Assembly: GCA_004562395.1 (NCBI GenBank)
Contig: SFQY01000046.1
Location: 1-12,477 of the forward strand
Source of the DNA: a bacterium
GTDB taxonomy: Bacteria; Bacillota; Clostridia; Oscillospirales; Oscillospiraceae
Reading direction: 5' to 3'
DNA length: 12,477 nt
The translations under genes were made by a program, and so were the position numbers. The notes under the pieces are model-generated. The model did no database searches. It saw nothing but the letters and a program-made list of their open reading frames with translations, and had not been told where the DNA came from. Each line of letters starts with the position of its first letter. Position 1 is the stretch's first letter. Positions 7,302-12,477 of the stretch are shown here, in pieces.

Positions 7302-8420
7302 TCAGGACTTTGGGGAGGTGGCCGGCTCCCGGGAGCCGCGGCGTTTTCCGGAGGCGGAGAATTTGTGAATCAGACCTGCCAGCAGCATGGACAGCAGGAG
7401 GCAGTAGAGGAACACCATGGCATTGCCCACCAGGGAGTTGTCCGGATCGGGGTGGTAAACGGTGTACTGGACCAGAAATACCTGATGGATCAGGAAGCAC
7501 TCGAAGGAGATATCGCCCAGCCGCACCAGGGGCCTCAGACGGAACAGCCGGGAGAACCAGCCTGCTCCCAGGGTGAACACGGTCAGCAGGATCAGGTCGG
7601 GCACCAGCCAGGCGTAGACCCGGCTTCTCCAGGAGCCTCCCCCGTGGGAAAGCTTAAAGAACCAATAGCACATGGCTCCGGCTTCCAGCAGGGTGAACAG
7701 GATCCGGATGGCTCTGCCCTTCGGCAGACGGGGCTTCCAGCGGCGGAGCAGAATGCCCAGGATCATTCCGCCGATATATTCTCCCATTCGGGCCGGCGGG
7801 AAGATATATTGCCAGAAATCCATATCCAGCCCTTTTGTCAGGTAGCAGTACGAGGCGGTGCAGAACAGCACGGCGGCCAGGCTTCCCAGCAGCAGAACCG
7901 GACCCCGGGGATGCCGGGTGAGCCAGTTCAGAAGAGCCAGCACGGGAAGAGTGATGACCCACAGGAACAGCAGGCTGGACAGAAACCAGGCGACGCCGTT
8001 GTAGCTGAAATAGCCCTCCGGGAACCAGGACTGGATCAGCAGCAGGTTCCGGATGAGCTGGCGGGGAAACCGGTCAGGATCCGCCAACGCCGTCAGGTGG
8101 GACTGGCCGGCATACAGGAAGGTATACATAATAGTGAAAAAATACAGCGGATAAACCTTTTTCAGCTTCTTCCACAGGTAATTTCCAAAGTCCCGGATGC
8201 CCAGGTGAACGTCCTTTCCCCAGGCGGAATAGCTTGTCACAAGGCCGCTGAGCATGAAGAAAAAGCTGACCGCCGCGGCGGAGCAATTGGAGGCGGGGTA
8301 CCGGAAAAAGATCCAGCTCTCCGCGTGACCGATATATACGTTTAAGAAAGCCAGAAAGCGGAGAAACTGCAGCTGCTCCTCCCGCCCGGTTTCTTTGACG
8401 AGGGTTTCCTTTGTTTCCAT
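7302..8420 (-). CDS. Acyltransferase-3 family membrane protein
   Basis: Integral membrane O-acyltransferase of the Acyltransferase_3 (OafA/YrhL-like, COG1835) family, which transfers acetyl or similar groups to cell-surface sugars. Family marks near the N-terminus are RFLAFLNVYIGH with the conserved Arg21 and His32, and SFFFMLSGL (52-60). About ten hydrophobic helices follow, and a basic tail ends the protein. The ATG at 8420 (372 residues) is preferred because GAGGA lies about 11 bases upstream. The frame is open back to an ATG at 8459, which has no ribosome-binding site. It is the first gene of the unit with the sugar transferase, so it probably decorates the same glycan. A consensus-like promoter lies ~150 bases upstream. 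Confidence 0.88.
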   Translation of the reverse strand: METKETLVKETGREEQLQFLRFLAFLNVYIGHAESWIFFRYPASNCSAAAVSFFFMLSGLVTSYSAWGKDVHLGIRDFGNYLWKKLKKVYPLYFFTIMYTFLYAGQSHLTALADPDRFPRQLIRNLLLIQSWFPEGYFSYNGVAWFLSSLLFLWVITLPVLALLNWLTRHPRGPVLLLGSLAAVLFCTASYCYLTKGLDMDFWQYIFPPARMGEYIGGMILGILLRRWKPRLPKGRAIRILFTLLEAGAMCYWFFKLSHGGGSWRSRVYAWLVPDLILLTVFTLGAGWFSRLFRLRPLVRLGDISFECFLIHQVFLVQYTVYHPDPDNSLVGNAMVFLYCLLLSMLLAGLIHKFSASGKRRGSREPATSPKS

Positions 8421-8518
8421 GGACGCGTGTCCTCTCTTTCCTGCGGTTTGCGTGATCATTCCGGGAATGTACCGGCCCGATCCAGCCCATCCGGATGCTC
8501 ACGGCTTGCCTTTCCCGG

Positions 8519-8536
8519 TGCCCGCAAATGCGGGCA
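8519..8536. promoter_or_regulatory. Hairpin in the acyltransferase 5' leader
   Basis: TGCCCGC-AAAT-GCGGGCA forms a perfect 7 bp stem with a 4-base loop. It lies between the promoter at 8571-8599 and the start at 8420, within the ~145-base untranslated leader. No T-run follows on the minus strand, so it is not a simple terminator. Its role is unknown. Confidence 0.4.
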
Positions 8537-8570
8537 GTTCCGCCTCCGGCAGATATGCATTGTCTTCTAC

Positions 8571-8599
8571 ATTATACTGAATTTCCCGGATAGCGTCAA
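8571..8599 (-). promoter_or_regulatory. Sigma-70-type promoter of the acyltransferase/sugar-transferase unit
   Basis: The minus strand reads TTGACG at 8599-8594, a 17-base spacer, then TATAAT at 8576-8571. This is a perfect -10 and a five-of-six -35 at optimal spacing. Transcription would begin near 8564, giving a leader of about 145 bases to the ATG at 8420. Confidence 0.8.
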
Positions 8600-8658
8600 T
8601 ATCCAATGTGCATATCGGTTTTACTCAGCTACCCGATAAATAGGTGTTTGACGGGGGG

Positions 8659-8850
8659 CGTAGGGCGGGGTCATGACCCCGCCGACCAGGTTCCGGTTTT
8701 TGACCGGGGATCATTCAACGGAATCGCCAGGAAAAAGTTACGTTTCGGGGGGGGACAGCCAGCGCCCTACGGTTTGAACGAACCTTTTTCCGTTCAACAA
8801 ACCGATCGGAAACTTGCAGCGGGTCGGCGGGGTCATGACCCCGCCCTACG
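8659..8850. mobile_element. MITE-like element with perfect 29 bp terminal inverted repeats
   Basis: The 29 bases at 8659-8687 are the exact reverse complement of 8822-8850. Each arm contains the 20 bp self-palindrome GGCGGGGTCATGACCCCGCC (8664-8683, 8826-8845), so each end can fold alone as well as with the other. The ~134-base interior shows no convincing gene. No clear target-site duplication is visible at the edges. The element at 5563-5673 shares the palindrome and the CGTAGG end. It lies at the left side of the accessory island. Confidence 0.75.
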
Positions 8851-9041
8851 GTACACCCCTTCAAATTCCAATTTATCAGCTTGCTGAGCTAAGCTGACAA
8901 GCACAATATCCAATATGAGCGTTCCCCATTCGAAGGGCGCGGCCCGCAAAAGCCTTTTCCGGCGGGAATTCCGACTTTTCGCAAAACAAGAAACACATTC
9001 TGCGAAAGCAGTAAGAGCCAACAGAAAGCCACGTTCGCCAC
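8851..9041. other. Gene-poor stretch at the left edge of the accessory island
   Basis: No ribosome-binding site or recognisable protein is seen here in either direction. An inverted repeat TTTCGCA/TGCGAAA lies at 8977-8983 and 9001-9007. The 13-mer ACTTTTCGCAAAA at 8974-8986 recurs inverted at 10756-10768. The recombinase frame is closed by TAA at 9012-9014. This may be decayed recombinase or junction DNA. Confidence 0.4.
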
Positions 9042-9056
9042 GGGACGGCAGACCCC

Positions 9057-9326
9057 ATGAGCGAGGCTTTCTTACAGATGGCAGGTGTTTTCAGCCAGTT
9101 GGAATTGTCGATGATACGGGAGCGTGTGCGGTCTGGTATGGCGAACGCCAAGGCTAAGGGCAAGCAGATAGGCCGTCCGCAGACAACCAAGGACAGCATC
9201 CCCGCAATCTTCCTCCGGCATTATCCCGCATATAAAAGTGGGCAACTCAACATCACAGAACTGTCAAGGGTGTGCGATTTGAGCAGAACGACCATTTACA
9301 AATACATTTCTCTTTTGGAAGCATAA
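9057..9326 (+). pseudogene. Serine recombinase (resolvase/invertase family), C-terminal remnant
   Basis: The product carries the end of a small serine recombinase. Similarity begins before the ATG, with an in-frame GTADP from 9042, matching the family's DTxTPMG region. It continues through FLQMAGVFSQLE and MIRERVRSGM (the long dimer helix) and the GRPQ hinge to a C-terminal helix-turn-helix around ITELSRVCDLSRTTIYKYI. The N-terminal catalytic domain of about 100 residues, with the nucleophilic serine, is absent, and an in-frame TAA lies at 9012. It therefore cannot catalyse recombination, though a DNA-binding fragment might still be made from the ATG. A strong hairpin follows the stop. It probably marks the left part of a decayed mobile element. 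Confidence 0.8.
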
Positions 9327-9329
9327 TGA

Positions 9330-9357
9330 AACAGGGAGCCGTGATTGGCTCCCTGTT
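9330..9357. terminator. Hairpin between convergent genes, possible bidirectional terminator
   Basis: AACAGGGAGCC, loop GTGATT, GGCTCCCTGTT gives a perfect 11 bp stem. It sits between the recombinase remnant (plus) and the small membrane protein (minus). The tracts following it are only moderately T-rich in both directions, so termination may be partial. Confidence 0.65.
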
Positions 9358-9360
9358 ATA

Positions 9361-9672
9361 TTACACTTTTGCTTCGTGGCTGATACCGAGGCACACATCG
9401 TTTTCATCGAACAGCAACGCAATGTGATAGCCAGTAGCCATCCACTGACACAGTTTTCCACCGTCGCCAGTAGGAGATACGGAAGATGGGGCACCGCAAG
9501 CAGACACAATTTCACTATACGTCTTTCCTTTGATAACTCCGCTCGTGTCCGTTGTTAAAACACTGAATTTAGACTGTAATAGAGTGCCGGGTGCCTTTAC
9601 AACAGCCTGGGTAATCATATACCAAATTAAGCCACCGATTGCGGGCACTACCCAAATCCATAAGAAATCCAT
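9361..9672 (-). CDS. Small membrane-anchored protein with a BamE/SmpA-like region
   Basis: A 103-residue protein of unknown function. A hydrophobic N-terminal segment (about 3-24, FLWIWVVPAIGG onward) would anchor it, leaving the rest outside or inside the cell. The remainder resembles the small BamE/SmpA (BLIP-like) fold: GKTYSEIVSACGAPS, a Trp in the middle (CQWMATGY) and a C-terminal IALLFDENDVC strand. This is a by-eye resemblance, not a search result. AAGGAGG lies about 7 bases upstream and overlaps the end of the preceding lipoprotein gene, 12 bases away, so the two are almost certainly co-transcribed and translationally coupled. It is AT-richer than the flanking core genes. Confidence 0.75.
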   Translation of the reverse strand: MDFLWIWVVPAIGGLIWYMITQAVVKAPGTLLQSKFSVLTTDTSGVIKGKTYSEIVSACGAPSSVSPTGDGGKLCQWMATGYHIALLFDENDVCLGISHEAKV

Positions 9673-9684
9673 GCTTATTCCTCC

Positions 9685-9882
9685 TTACTTTCCCTTTGCC
9701 TGTTCTATTTGTCTTTGAACTTCTTCCAATTCTCTTTCCAAATCATCAAGTTTTTGTTGTTCTCTCTCGTAAGCCTGGTTTGCCTCCTCAATTGCTCTGT
9801 TGGCCTTTTCTTGTTCGTTCTCGCAGGCACACAGAGGCAGGCACAGTGTTAGTGCCAAGAGTAGAGAGAGCATCTGTTTCAT
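9685..9882 (-). CDS. Small coiled-coil lipoprotein
   Basis: A 65-residue predicted lipoprotein of unknown function. Residues 1-19 are a signal peptide (basic start, leucine-rich core) ending in the lipobox LCAC, with lipidated Cys20. The mature 46 residues are almost wholly charged and helical, with a heptad-like pattern rich in Glu, Gln and Lys (LDDLERELEEVQRQIEQ), so a coiled coil is likely. It would sit on the outer face of the membrane. AGAAGGG precedes the ATG by ~8 bases, and a good promoter lies ~60 bases upstream. It is the first gene of a two-gene unit with the membrane protein and is divergent from the XRE regulator. Confidence 0.8.
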   Translation of the reverse strand: MKQMLSLLLALTLCLPLCACENEQEKANRAIEEANQAYEREQQKLDDLERELEEVQRQIEQAKGK

Positions 9883-9947
9883 TATTTGTCCCTTCTTTCC
9901 ATTGTTATTTTCGCTCTTATAATCAAGGAATATTAAGCGTATAATGA

Positions 9948-9976
9948 ATTATAACATTTATTCTTAGACTTTTCAA
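9948..9976 (-). promoter_or_regulatory. Promoter of the lipoprotein/membrane-protein pair
   Basis: The minus strand reads TTGAAA at 9976-9971, a 17-base spacer and TATAAT at 9953-9948. Transcription would begin near 9941, leaving a ~60-base leader before the ATG at 9882. It lies in the ~165-base region shared with the divergent XRE gene. Confidence 0.8.
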
Positions 9977-10019
9977 CAATTAACGACAAATTTTTTACGA
10001 CTATTTCGCAATAATATGG

Positions 10020-10049
10020 GGTTATCATAATGCGTAAGAGGTGATAACC
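10020..10049 (+). promoter_or_regulatory. Inverted repeat covering the XRE-gene ribosome-binding site
   Basis: GGTTATCA (10020-10027) and TGATAACC (10042-10049) form an 8 bp perfect inverted repeat with a 14-base spacer. The right arm includes part of the Shine-Dalgarno AGAGGTGAT and ends just before the GTG at 10050. It could be an operator for the regulator itself, or an RNA hairpin that hides the ribosome-binding site. Confidence 0.55.
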
Positions 10050-10358
10050 GTGTATGAAGATTTTGTCAGGGAGCGAATTACGCAATTACGGTTGAAAAAA
10101 GGCGTTTCGGAATATCAAATGAGTTATGATTTAGGACACAGCCGGGGTTATGTCTATAATATTTCTTCGGGAAAAGCATTACCCCCGCTCAAAGAGTTCT
10201 TTGCTATATGCGATTATTTCCAAATCACACCACAACAATTTTTCGATGACAGCACACAAAACCCAGAACTCATCCAAAAGGCGATTGAGGGAATGAAACA
10301 GTTAAATGAAAGTGATATGCTTATGTTGTTAGGTTTTATCAATCGTATGTTAGGTTAA
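10050..10358 (+). CDS. XRE-family helix-turn-helix regulator
   Basis: A 102-residue DNA-binding protein of the Cro/CI (XRE) class. The N-terminal ~65 residues form the five-helix domain: RERITQLRLKKGVSEYQMSYDLG, then the recognition region HSRGYVYNISSGKALPPLKE. The PQQFFDD end of the domain is typical of phage- and island-borne regulators in Firmicutes. The C-terminal ~35 residues are a short helical tail. An upstream in-frame GTG lies at 10041, but the strong Shine-Dalgarno AGAGGTGAT overlaps it and is spaced for the GTG at 10050, so that start is chosen. It is transcribed away from the lipoprotein pair, and an intrinsic terminator follows. It probably controls itself and the divergent genes. 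Confidence 0.85.
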   Translation: MYEDFVRERITQLRLKKGVSEYQMSYDLGHSRGYVYNISSGKALPPLKEFFAICDYFQITPQQFFDDSTQNPELIQKAIEGMKQLNESDMLMLLGFINRMLG

Positions 10359-10389
10359 GGGCGGGCAAATCCGCCCTTTTCTCTTTCCT
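10357..10389 (+). terminator. Rho-independent terminator of the XRE gene
   Basis: AAGGGCGG, loop GCAAAT, CCGCCCTT gives an 8 bp stem starting within the stop codon and is followed by the T-rich TTCTCTTTCCTTTT tract. Confidence 0.85.
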
Positions 10390-10405
10390 TTTGGTATGCT
10401 ATACT
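10377..10405 (+). promoter_or_regulatory. Extended -10 promoter of the WYL-regulator remnant
   Basis: TGCTATACT at 10397-10405 is an extended -10 (TGnTATACT). The -35 region is poor (TTTTCT) and lies in the T-tract of the preceding terminator. Transcription from near 10412 would leave a leader of about 22 bases with GGAGGGG before the ATG at 10434. Confidence 0.55.
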
Positions 10406-10433
10406 AACAGAAACCCACCACGGAGGGGACGCT

Positions 10434-10593
10434 ATGCCGAACTATGGAAAATATTATATTGCTGTTCGTCTGCTGTTATTGAAGCAATACCTTGAAGCCA
10501 ACGCAGGAAAGAACAGAATTGTGTCTCGTAAGGAACTGGAAGGCTTTCTGGAAGAACAGGGCATGGGCATTGAGAAAAAGACCATCTATGCGA
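10434..10593 (+). pseudogene. WYL-type transcriptional regulator, N-terminal remnant
   Basis: ATG at 10434 follows GGAGGGG by 5 bases. The first ~53 residues read as the DeoR-like winged helix of WYL-domain regulators: MPNYGKYYIAVRLLLLKQYL, IVSRKELEGFLEEQG and then EKKTIYA. The family continues with an acidic DL-type motif and a ~200-residue WYL region. Here similarity stops after KKTIYA at about 10593, where the DNA becomes the end of a reversed integrase fragment. The frame stays open after that only because it runs antisense to GC-rich genes. The gene is therefore truncated by a deletion or rearrangement. Confidence 0.6.
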
Positions 10594-10602
10594 CTTGCTT
10601 TA

Positions 10603-10676
10603 CAGTCCAAGATATATTCCTCAAAACCGTCCACGAAAGTTTTCTCTCTTGGGAAGCACATCTTCATTTTCTTCAT
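10603..10676 (-). pseudogene. Tyrosine recombinase (phage integrase), N-terminal remnant
   Basis: The minus strand has GGAGGG at 10690-10685, 8 bases before an ATG at 10676. The first ~25 codons give MKKMKMCFPREKTFVDGFEE then YILDCKA. The pattern of a TFxxxFEEYILDCKA helix is what the N-terminal SAM-like domain of XerC/phage-type integrases in Firmicutes looks like. The similarity stops near 10603, where the expected RNLxxxTI is missing and the sequence becomes the WYL remnant on the other strand. The catalytic domain is absent. The match is by eye over a short stretch. Confidence 0.5.
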
Positions 10677-10694
10677 CTAAAACACCCTCCAAAA

Positions 10695-10762
10695 CGCAAA
10701 AATAGGAAGCACATCATTACTCTTTTGGAGAGTAGGATGTGCTTCCTTGCTTTATTTTTGCG
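10695..10762. terminator. Large bidirectional terminator hairpin
   Basis: Three nested arms pair: CGCAAAAATA (10695-10704) with TATTTTTGCG (10753-10762), GGAAGCACATC (10705-10715) with GATGTGCTTCC (10736-10746), and TACTCT (10718-10723) with AGAGTA (10729-10734). The A-rich and T-rich outer arms supply a T-tract after the stem on either strand (TATTTTT on minus). On the minus strand it ends the GGGtGRT transcript ~50 bases after its stop. Confidence 0.85.
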
Positions 10763-10811
10763 AAAAGTGGGGTTTGAACTTTTTACGGTTCAAATAAGGG
10801 GTTTTACCCTC

Positions 10812-11810
10812 TTACTTCAGGCTCTCCTCAACAGCAACAGCCACAGACACGGTCATACCGACCATGGGGTTGTTGCCTGCGCCCAGGAAGCCCATCATTT
10901 CCACGTGGGCGGGGACGGAGGAGGAGCCGGCGAACTGGGCATCGCTGTGCATACGGCCCATGGTATCGGTCATGCCGTAGGAGGCGGGACCGGCGGCCAT
11001 GTTGTCCGGATGCAGGGTACGGCCCGTGCCGCCGCCGGAAGCCACGGAGAAGTACTTCTTGCCCTGCTCGATGCACTCTTTCTTATAGGTGCCGGCCACG
11101 GGATGCTGGAAGCGGGTGGGGTTGGTGGAGTTGCCGGTGATGGAAACATCCACGCCTTCCTTGTGCATGATGGCAACGCCCTCACGGACATCGTCGGCAC
11201 CGTAGCAGCGGACGGCGGCCCGCTCGCCCTCGGAGTACTTGTACTCCTTGACGATGGTCAGCTCGCCGGTGTAGTAGTCGAACTTGGTCTGCACATAGGT
11301 GAAGCCGTTGATCCGGGAGATGATCTGAGCGGCGTCCTTGCCCAGGCCGTTCAGGATAACCCGCAGGGGCTCCTTACGGGCCTTGTTGGCGCTGCGGGCG
11401 ATACCGATGGCACCCTCGGCGGCGGCGAAGGACTCGTGGCCGGCCAGGAAGGCGAAGCACTTGGTCTCATCCCGCAGCAGCATGGCGCCCAGGTTGCCAT
11501 GGCCCAGACCGACCTTGCGGTCCTCAGCCACGGAGCCGGGGATGCAGAAAGCCTGCAGGCCGATACCGATGGCCTCGGCGGCCTCAGCGGCGGTCTTCAC
11601 GCCCTTCTTCAGAGCGATGGCGGCGCCCATGCAGTAGGCCCAGGCCACGTCCTCAAAGCAGATGGGCTGAATGCCCTTGACGATCTCATAGGGGTCGAAG
11701 CCCTTGGCCTGGCAGATCTCCCGGCACTCTTCCACGGAGTTCAGGCCGTACTGGGCCAGGACGCCGTTGATCTTGTCGATCTTTCTTTCGTAACCTTCAA
11801 ACAAAGCCAT
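10812..11810 (-). CDS. GGGtGRT-family protein
   Basis: A 332-residue protein of the GGGtGRT family (EF_0830-like), whose function is unknown. The family's signature GGGTGRT is at residues 259-265. Other strongly patterned stretches are GLGHGNLGAMLLRDET (101-116), FLAGHESFAAAEGAIG (121-136), and the NPTRFQHPVAGT and HPDNMAAGPASYGMT regions. No signal peptide or membrane helix is seen, so it is probably cytosolic. AAGAGGAGG is ~8 bases before the ATG. The NifU-like scaffold gene ends 15 bases upstream, so the two are one operon, as this family commonly is. That pairing suggests work with an Fe-S cluster or a radical or metalloenzyme, an inference only. Confidence 0.93.
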   Translation of the reverse strand: MALFEGYERKIDKINGVLAQYGLNSVEECREICQAKGFDPYEIVKGIQPICFEDVAWAYCMGAAIALKKGVKTAAEAAEAIGIGLQAFCIPGSVAEDRKVGLGHGNLGAMLLRDETKCFAFLAGHESFAAAEGAIGIARSANKARKEPLRVILNGLGKDAAQIISRINGFTYVQTKFDYYTGELTIVKEYKYSEGERAAVRCYGADDVREGVAIMHKEGVDVSITGNSTNPTRFQHPVAGTYKKECIEQGKKYFSVASGGGTGRTLHPDNMAAGPASYGMTDTMGRMHSDAQFAGSSSVPAHVEMMGFLGAGNNPMVGMTVSVAVAVEESLK

Positions 11811-11825
11811 TGCAGCGTCCTCCTC

Positions 11826-12477
11826 TTATTCCTTACGGGGGTCGATGTACTTAACAGCGCCCGCGAAACGGCCGTAGGAGCCCTTGGCCTTCTCCAGAGC
11901 GGTGTTGGCGTCGTCGCCCTTCTTGATGAAGTCCATCATCTTACCCAGGTTGATGAACTCGTAACCGATGATCAGGTTGTCCTCGTCCAGAGCCACGCGG
12001 GTGACATAGCCCTCGGCCATCTCCAGGTAACGGGGGCCCTTGGCCTTGGTGGCGAACATGGTGCCCACCTGGCTGCGCAGACCCTTGCCCAGGTCTTCCA
12101 GAGAAGCGCCCACTGCCAGGCCGTCCTCGGAGAACGCGGACTGGCTGCGGCCATAGACGATCTGCAGGAACAGCTCCCGCATGGCGGTGTTGATGGCGTC
12201 GCAGACCAGGTCGGTGTTCAGCGCCTCCAGAATGGTCTTGCCGATGAGAATCTCGGCGGCCATGGCGGCGGAGTGAGTCATACCGGAGCAGCCCAGAGTC
12301 TCCACCAGAGCTTCCTCAATGATGCCTTCCTTGATGTTCAGGGTCAGCTTGCAGGCACCCTGCTGGGGAGCGCACCAGCCCACACCGTGGGTGAAACCGC
12401 TGATGTCCTTGATTTCCTTGGCCTGAACCCACTTGCCCTCTTCGGGAATGGGAGCGGGGCCGTGATAGGCGCCCTTG
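11826..12477 (-). CDS. NifU-like iron-sulfur cluster scaffold protein (5' end outside window)
   Basis: Partial gene; the frame is open from the window's right edge to the stop, so 216 residues are visible and the start lies outside. A GTG at 12383 is internal, not the start, because the coding pattern continues upstream (KGAYHGPAPIPEEG, then DISGFTHG). The fold is that of the NifU/IscU N-terminal scaffold domain, on which Fe-S clusters are assembled. Cysteines at visible positions 35, 42, 63 and 92 include the conserved GWCAPQQGAC and LGCSGMTHS motifs, the latter followed by the family's EILIGKTILEAL helix. This longer variant is usually paired with GGGtGRT, and it is here (15-base gap). Which Fe-S target it serves is not known. 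Confidence 0.85.
   Translation of the reverse strand, partial: KGAYHGPAPIPEEGKWVQAKEIKDISGFTHGVGWCAPQQGACKLTLNIKEGIIEEALVETLGCSGMTHSAAMAAEILIGKTILEALNTDLVCDAINTAMRELFLQIVYGRSQSAFSEDGLAVGASLEDLGKGLRSQVGTMFATKAKGPRYLEMAEGYVTRVALDEDNLIIGYEFINLGKMMDFIKKGDDANTALEKAKGSYGRFAGAVKYIDPRKE

Noticed and set aside
5674..8345. Plus-strand frames of 564 and 393 codons
   Set aside because: They are antisense to the sugar transferase and acyltransferase genes, and the composition is that of shadow frames.
5563..8850. CRISPR array or tRNA suggested by the repeated GC-rich palindromes
   Set aside because: Copies are few, not regularly spaced and self-palindromic, with no cloverleaf; they fit MITE/REP-like repeats.
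8833..9199. Two minus-strand frames (62 and 107 codons)
   Set aside because: They overlap the recombinase remnant and the MITE end, with no ribosome-binding site or family resemblance I can support.
12383..12383. GTG as the start of the NifU-like gene
   Set aside because: Conserved-looking coding sequence continues upstream to the window edge, so this GTG is an internal valine.
10434..12477. Very long plus-strand open frame continuing from the WYL remnant to the window end
   Set aside because: After ~10593 it is only the codon-aligned antisense of the GGGtGRT and NifU-like genes, which avoid TTA, CTA and TCA codons.

Overview
The window looks like chromosomal DNA from a gut-type, GC-rich Clostridia lineage (Oscillospirales-like). 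This is inferred from GC-rich codon use, Gram-positive ribosome-binding sites (AGGAGG, AGGTGAT), a fused hisIE gene, the NifU-like/GGGtGRT gene pair and GC-rich palindromic intergenic repeats. No rRNA or tRNA marker is present, so the assignment is tentative.

Layout. (1) 303-2420, plus strand: hisA-hisF-hisIE, tightly packed late histidine-biosynthesis genes, bracketed by two near-identical inverted copies of a ~150 bp hairpin-rich repeat (1-152 and 2431-2581). (2) 2636-5458, minus strand: a MATE-family exporter followed by a COG2509-type FAD-dependent protein, probably one transcript. (3) 5459-5781: intergenic DNA with a palindromic MITE-like element and the terminator of the next unit. (4) 5782-8420, minus strand: an acyltransferase-3 membrane protein and a polyprenyl-phosphate sugar phosphotransferase, a small surface-glycan unit with a clear sigma-70-type promoter (TTGACG-N17-TATAAT). 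(5) 8659-8850: a second MITE-like element with perfect 29 bp terminal inverted repeats. (6) ~8974-10768: an AT-richer accessory island between GC-rich core genes. It holds a truncated serine recombinase, a convergent membrane-protein/lipoprotein pair, a divergent XRE-type regulator, and head-to-head remnants of a WYL-type regulator and a tyrosine integrase that meet at a deletion-like junction. (7) 10812-12477, minus strand: a GGGtGRT-family protein and, upstream, a NifU-like Fe-S scaffold protein cut by the window edge.

How they work together. HisA, HisF and HisIE catalyse successive steps from PR-ATP to IGP; HisH and the other enzymes are not in the window. The acyltransferase and sugar transferase probably build or decorate a cell-surface polysaccharide. 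The island appears to be a decayed integrative element whose surviving intact genes are a lipoprotein, a small membrane protein and a divergent repressor-like gene. That cassette is the best candidate here for an undescribed small system, but its function cannot be read from sequence alone.
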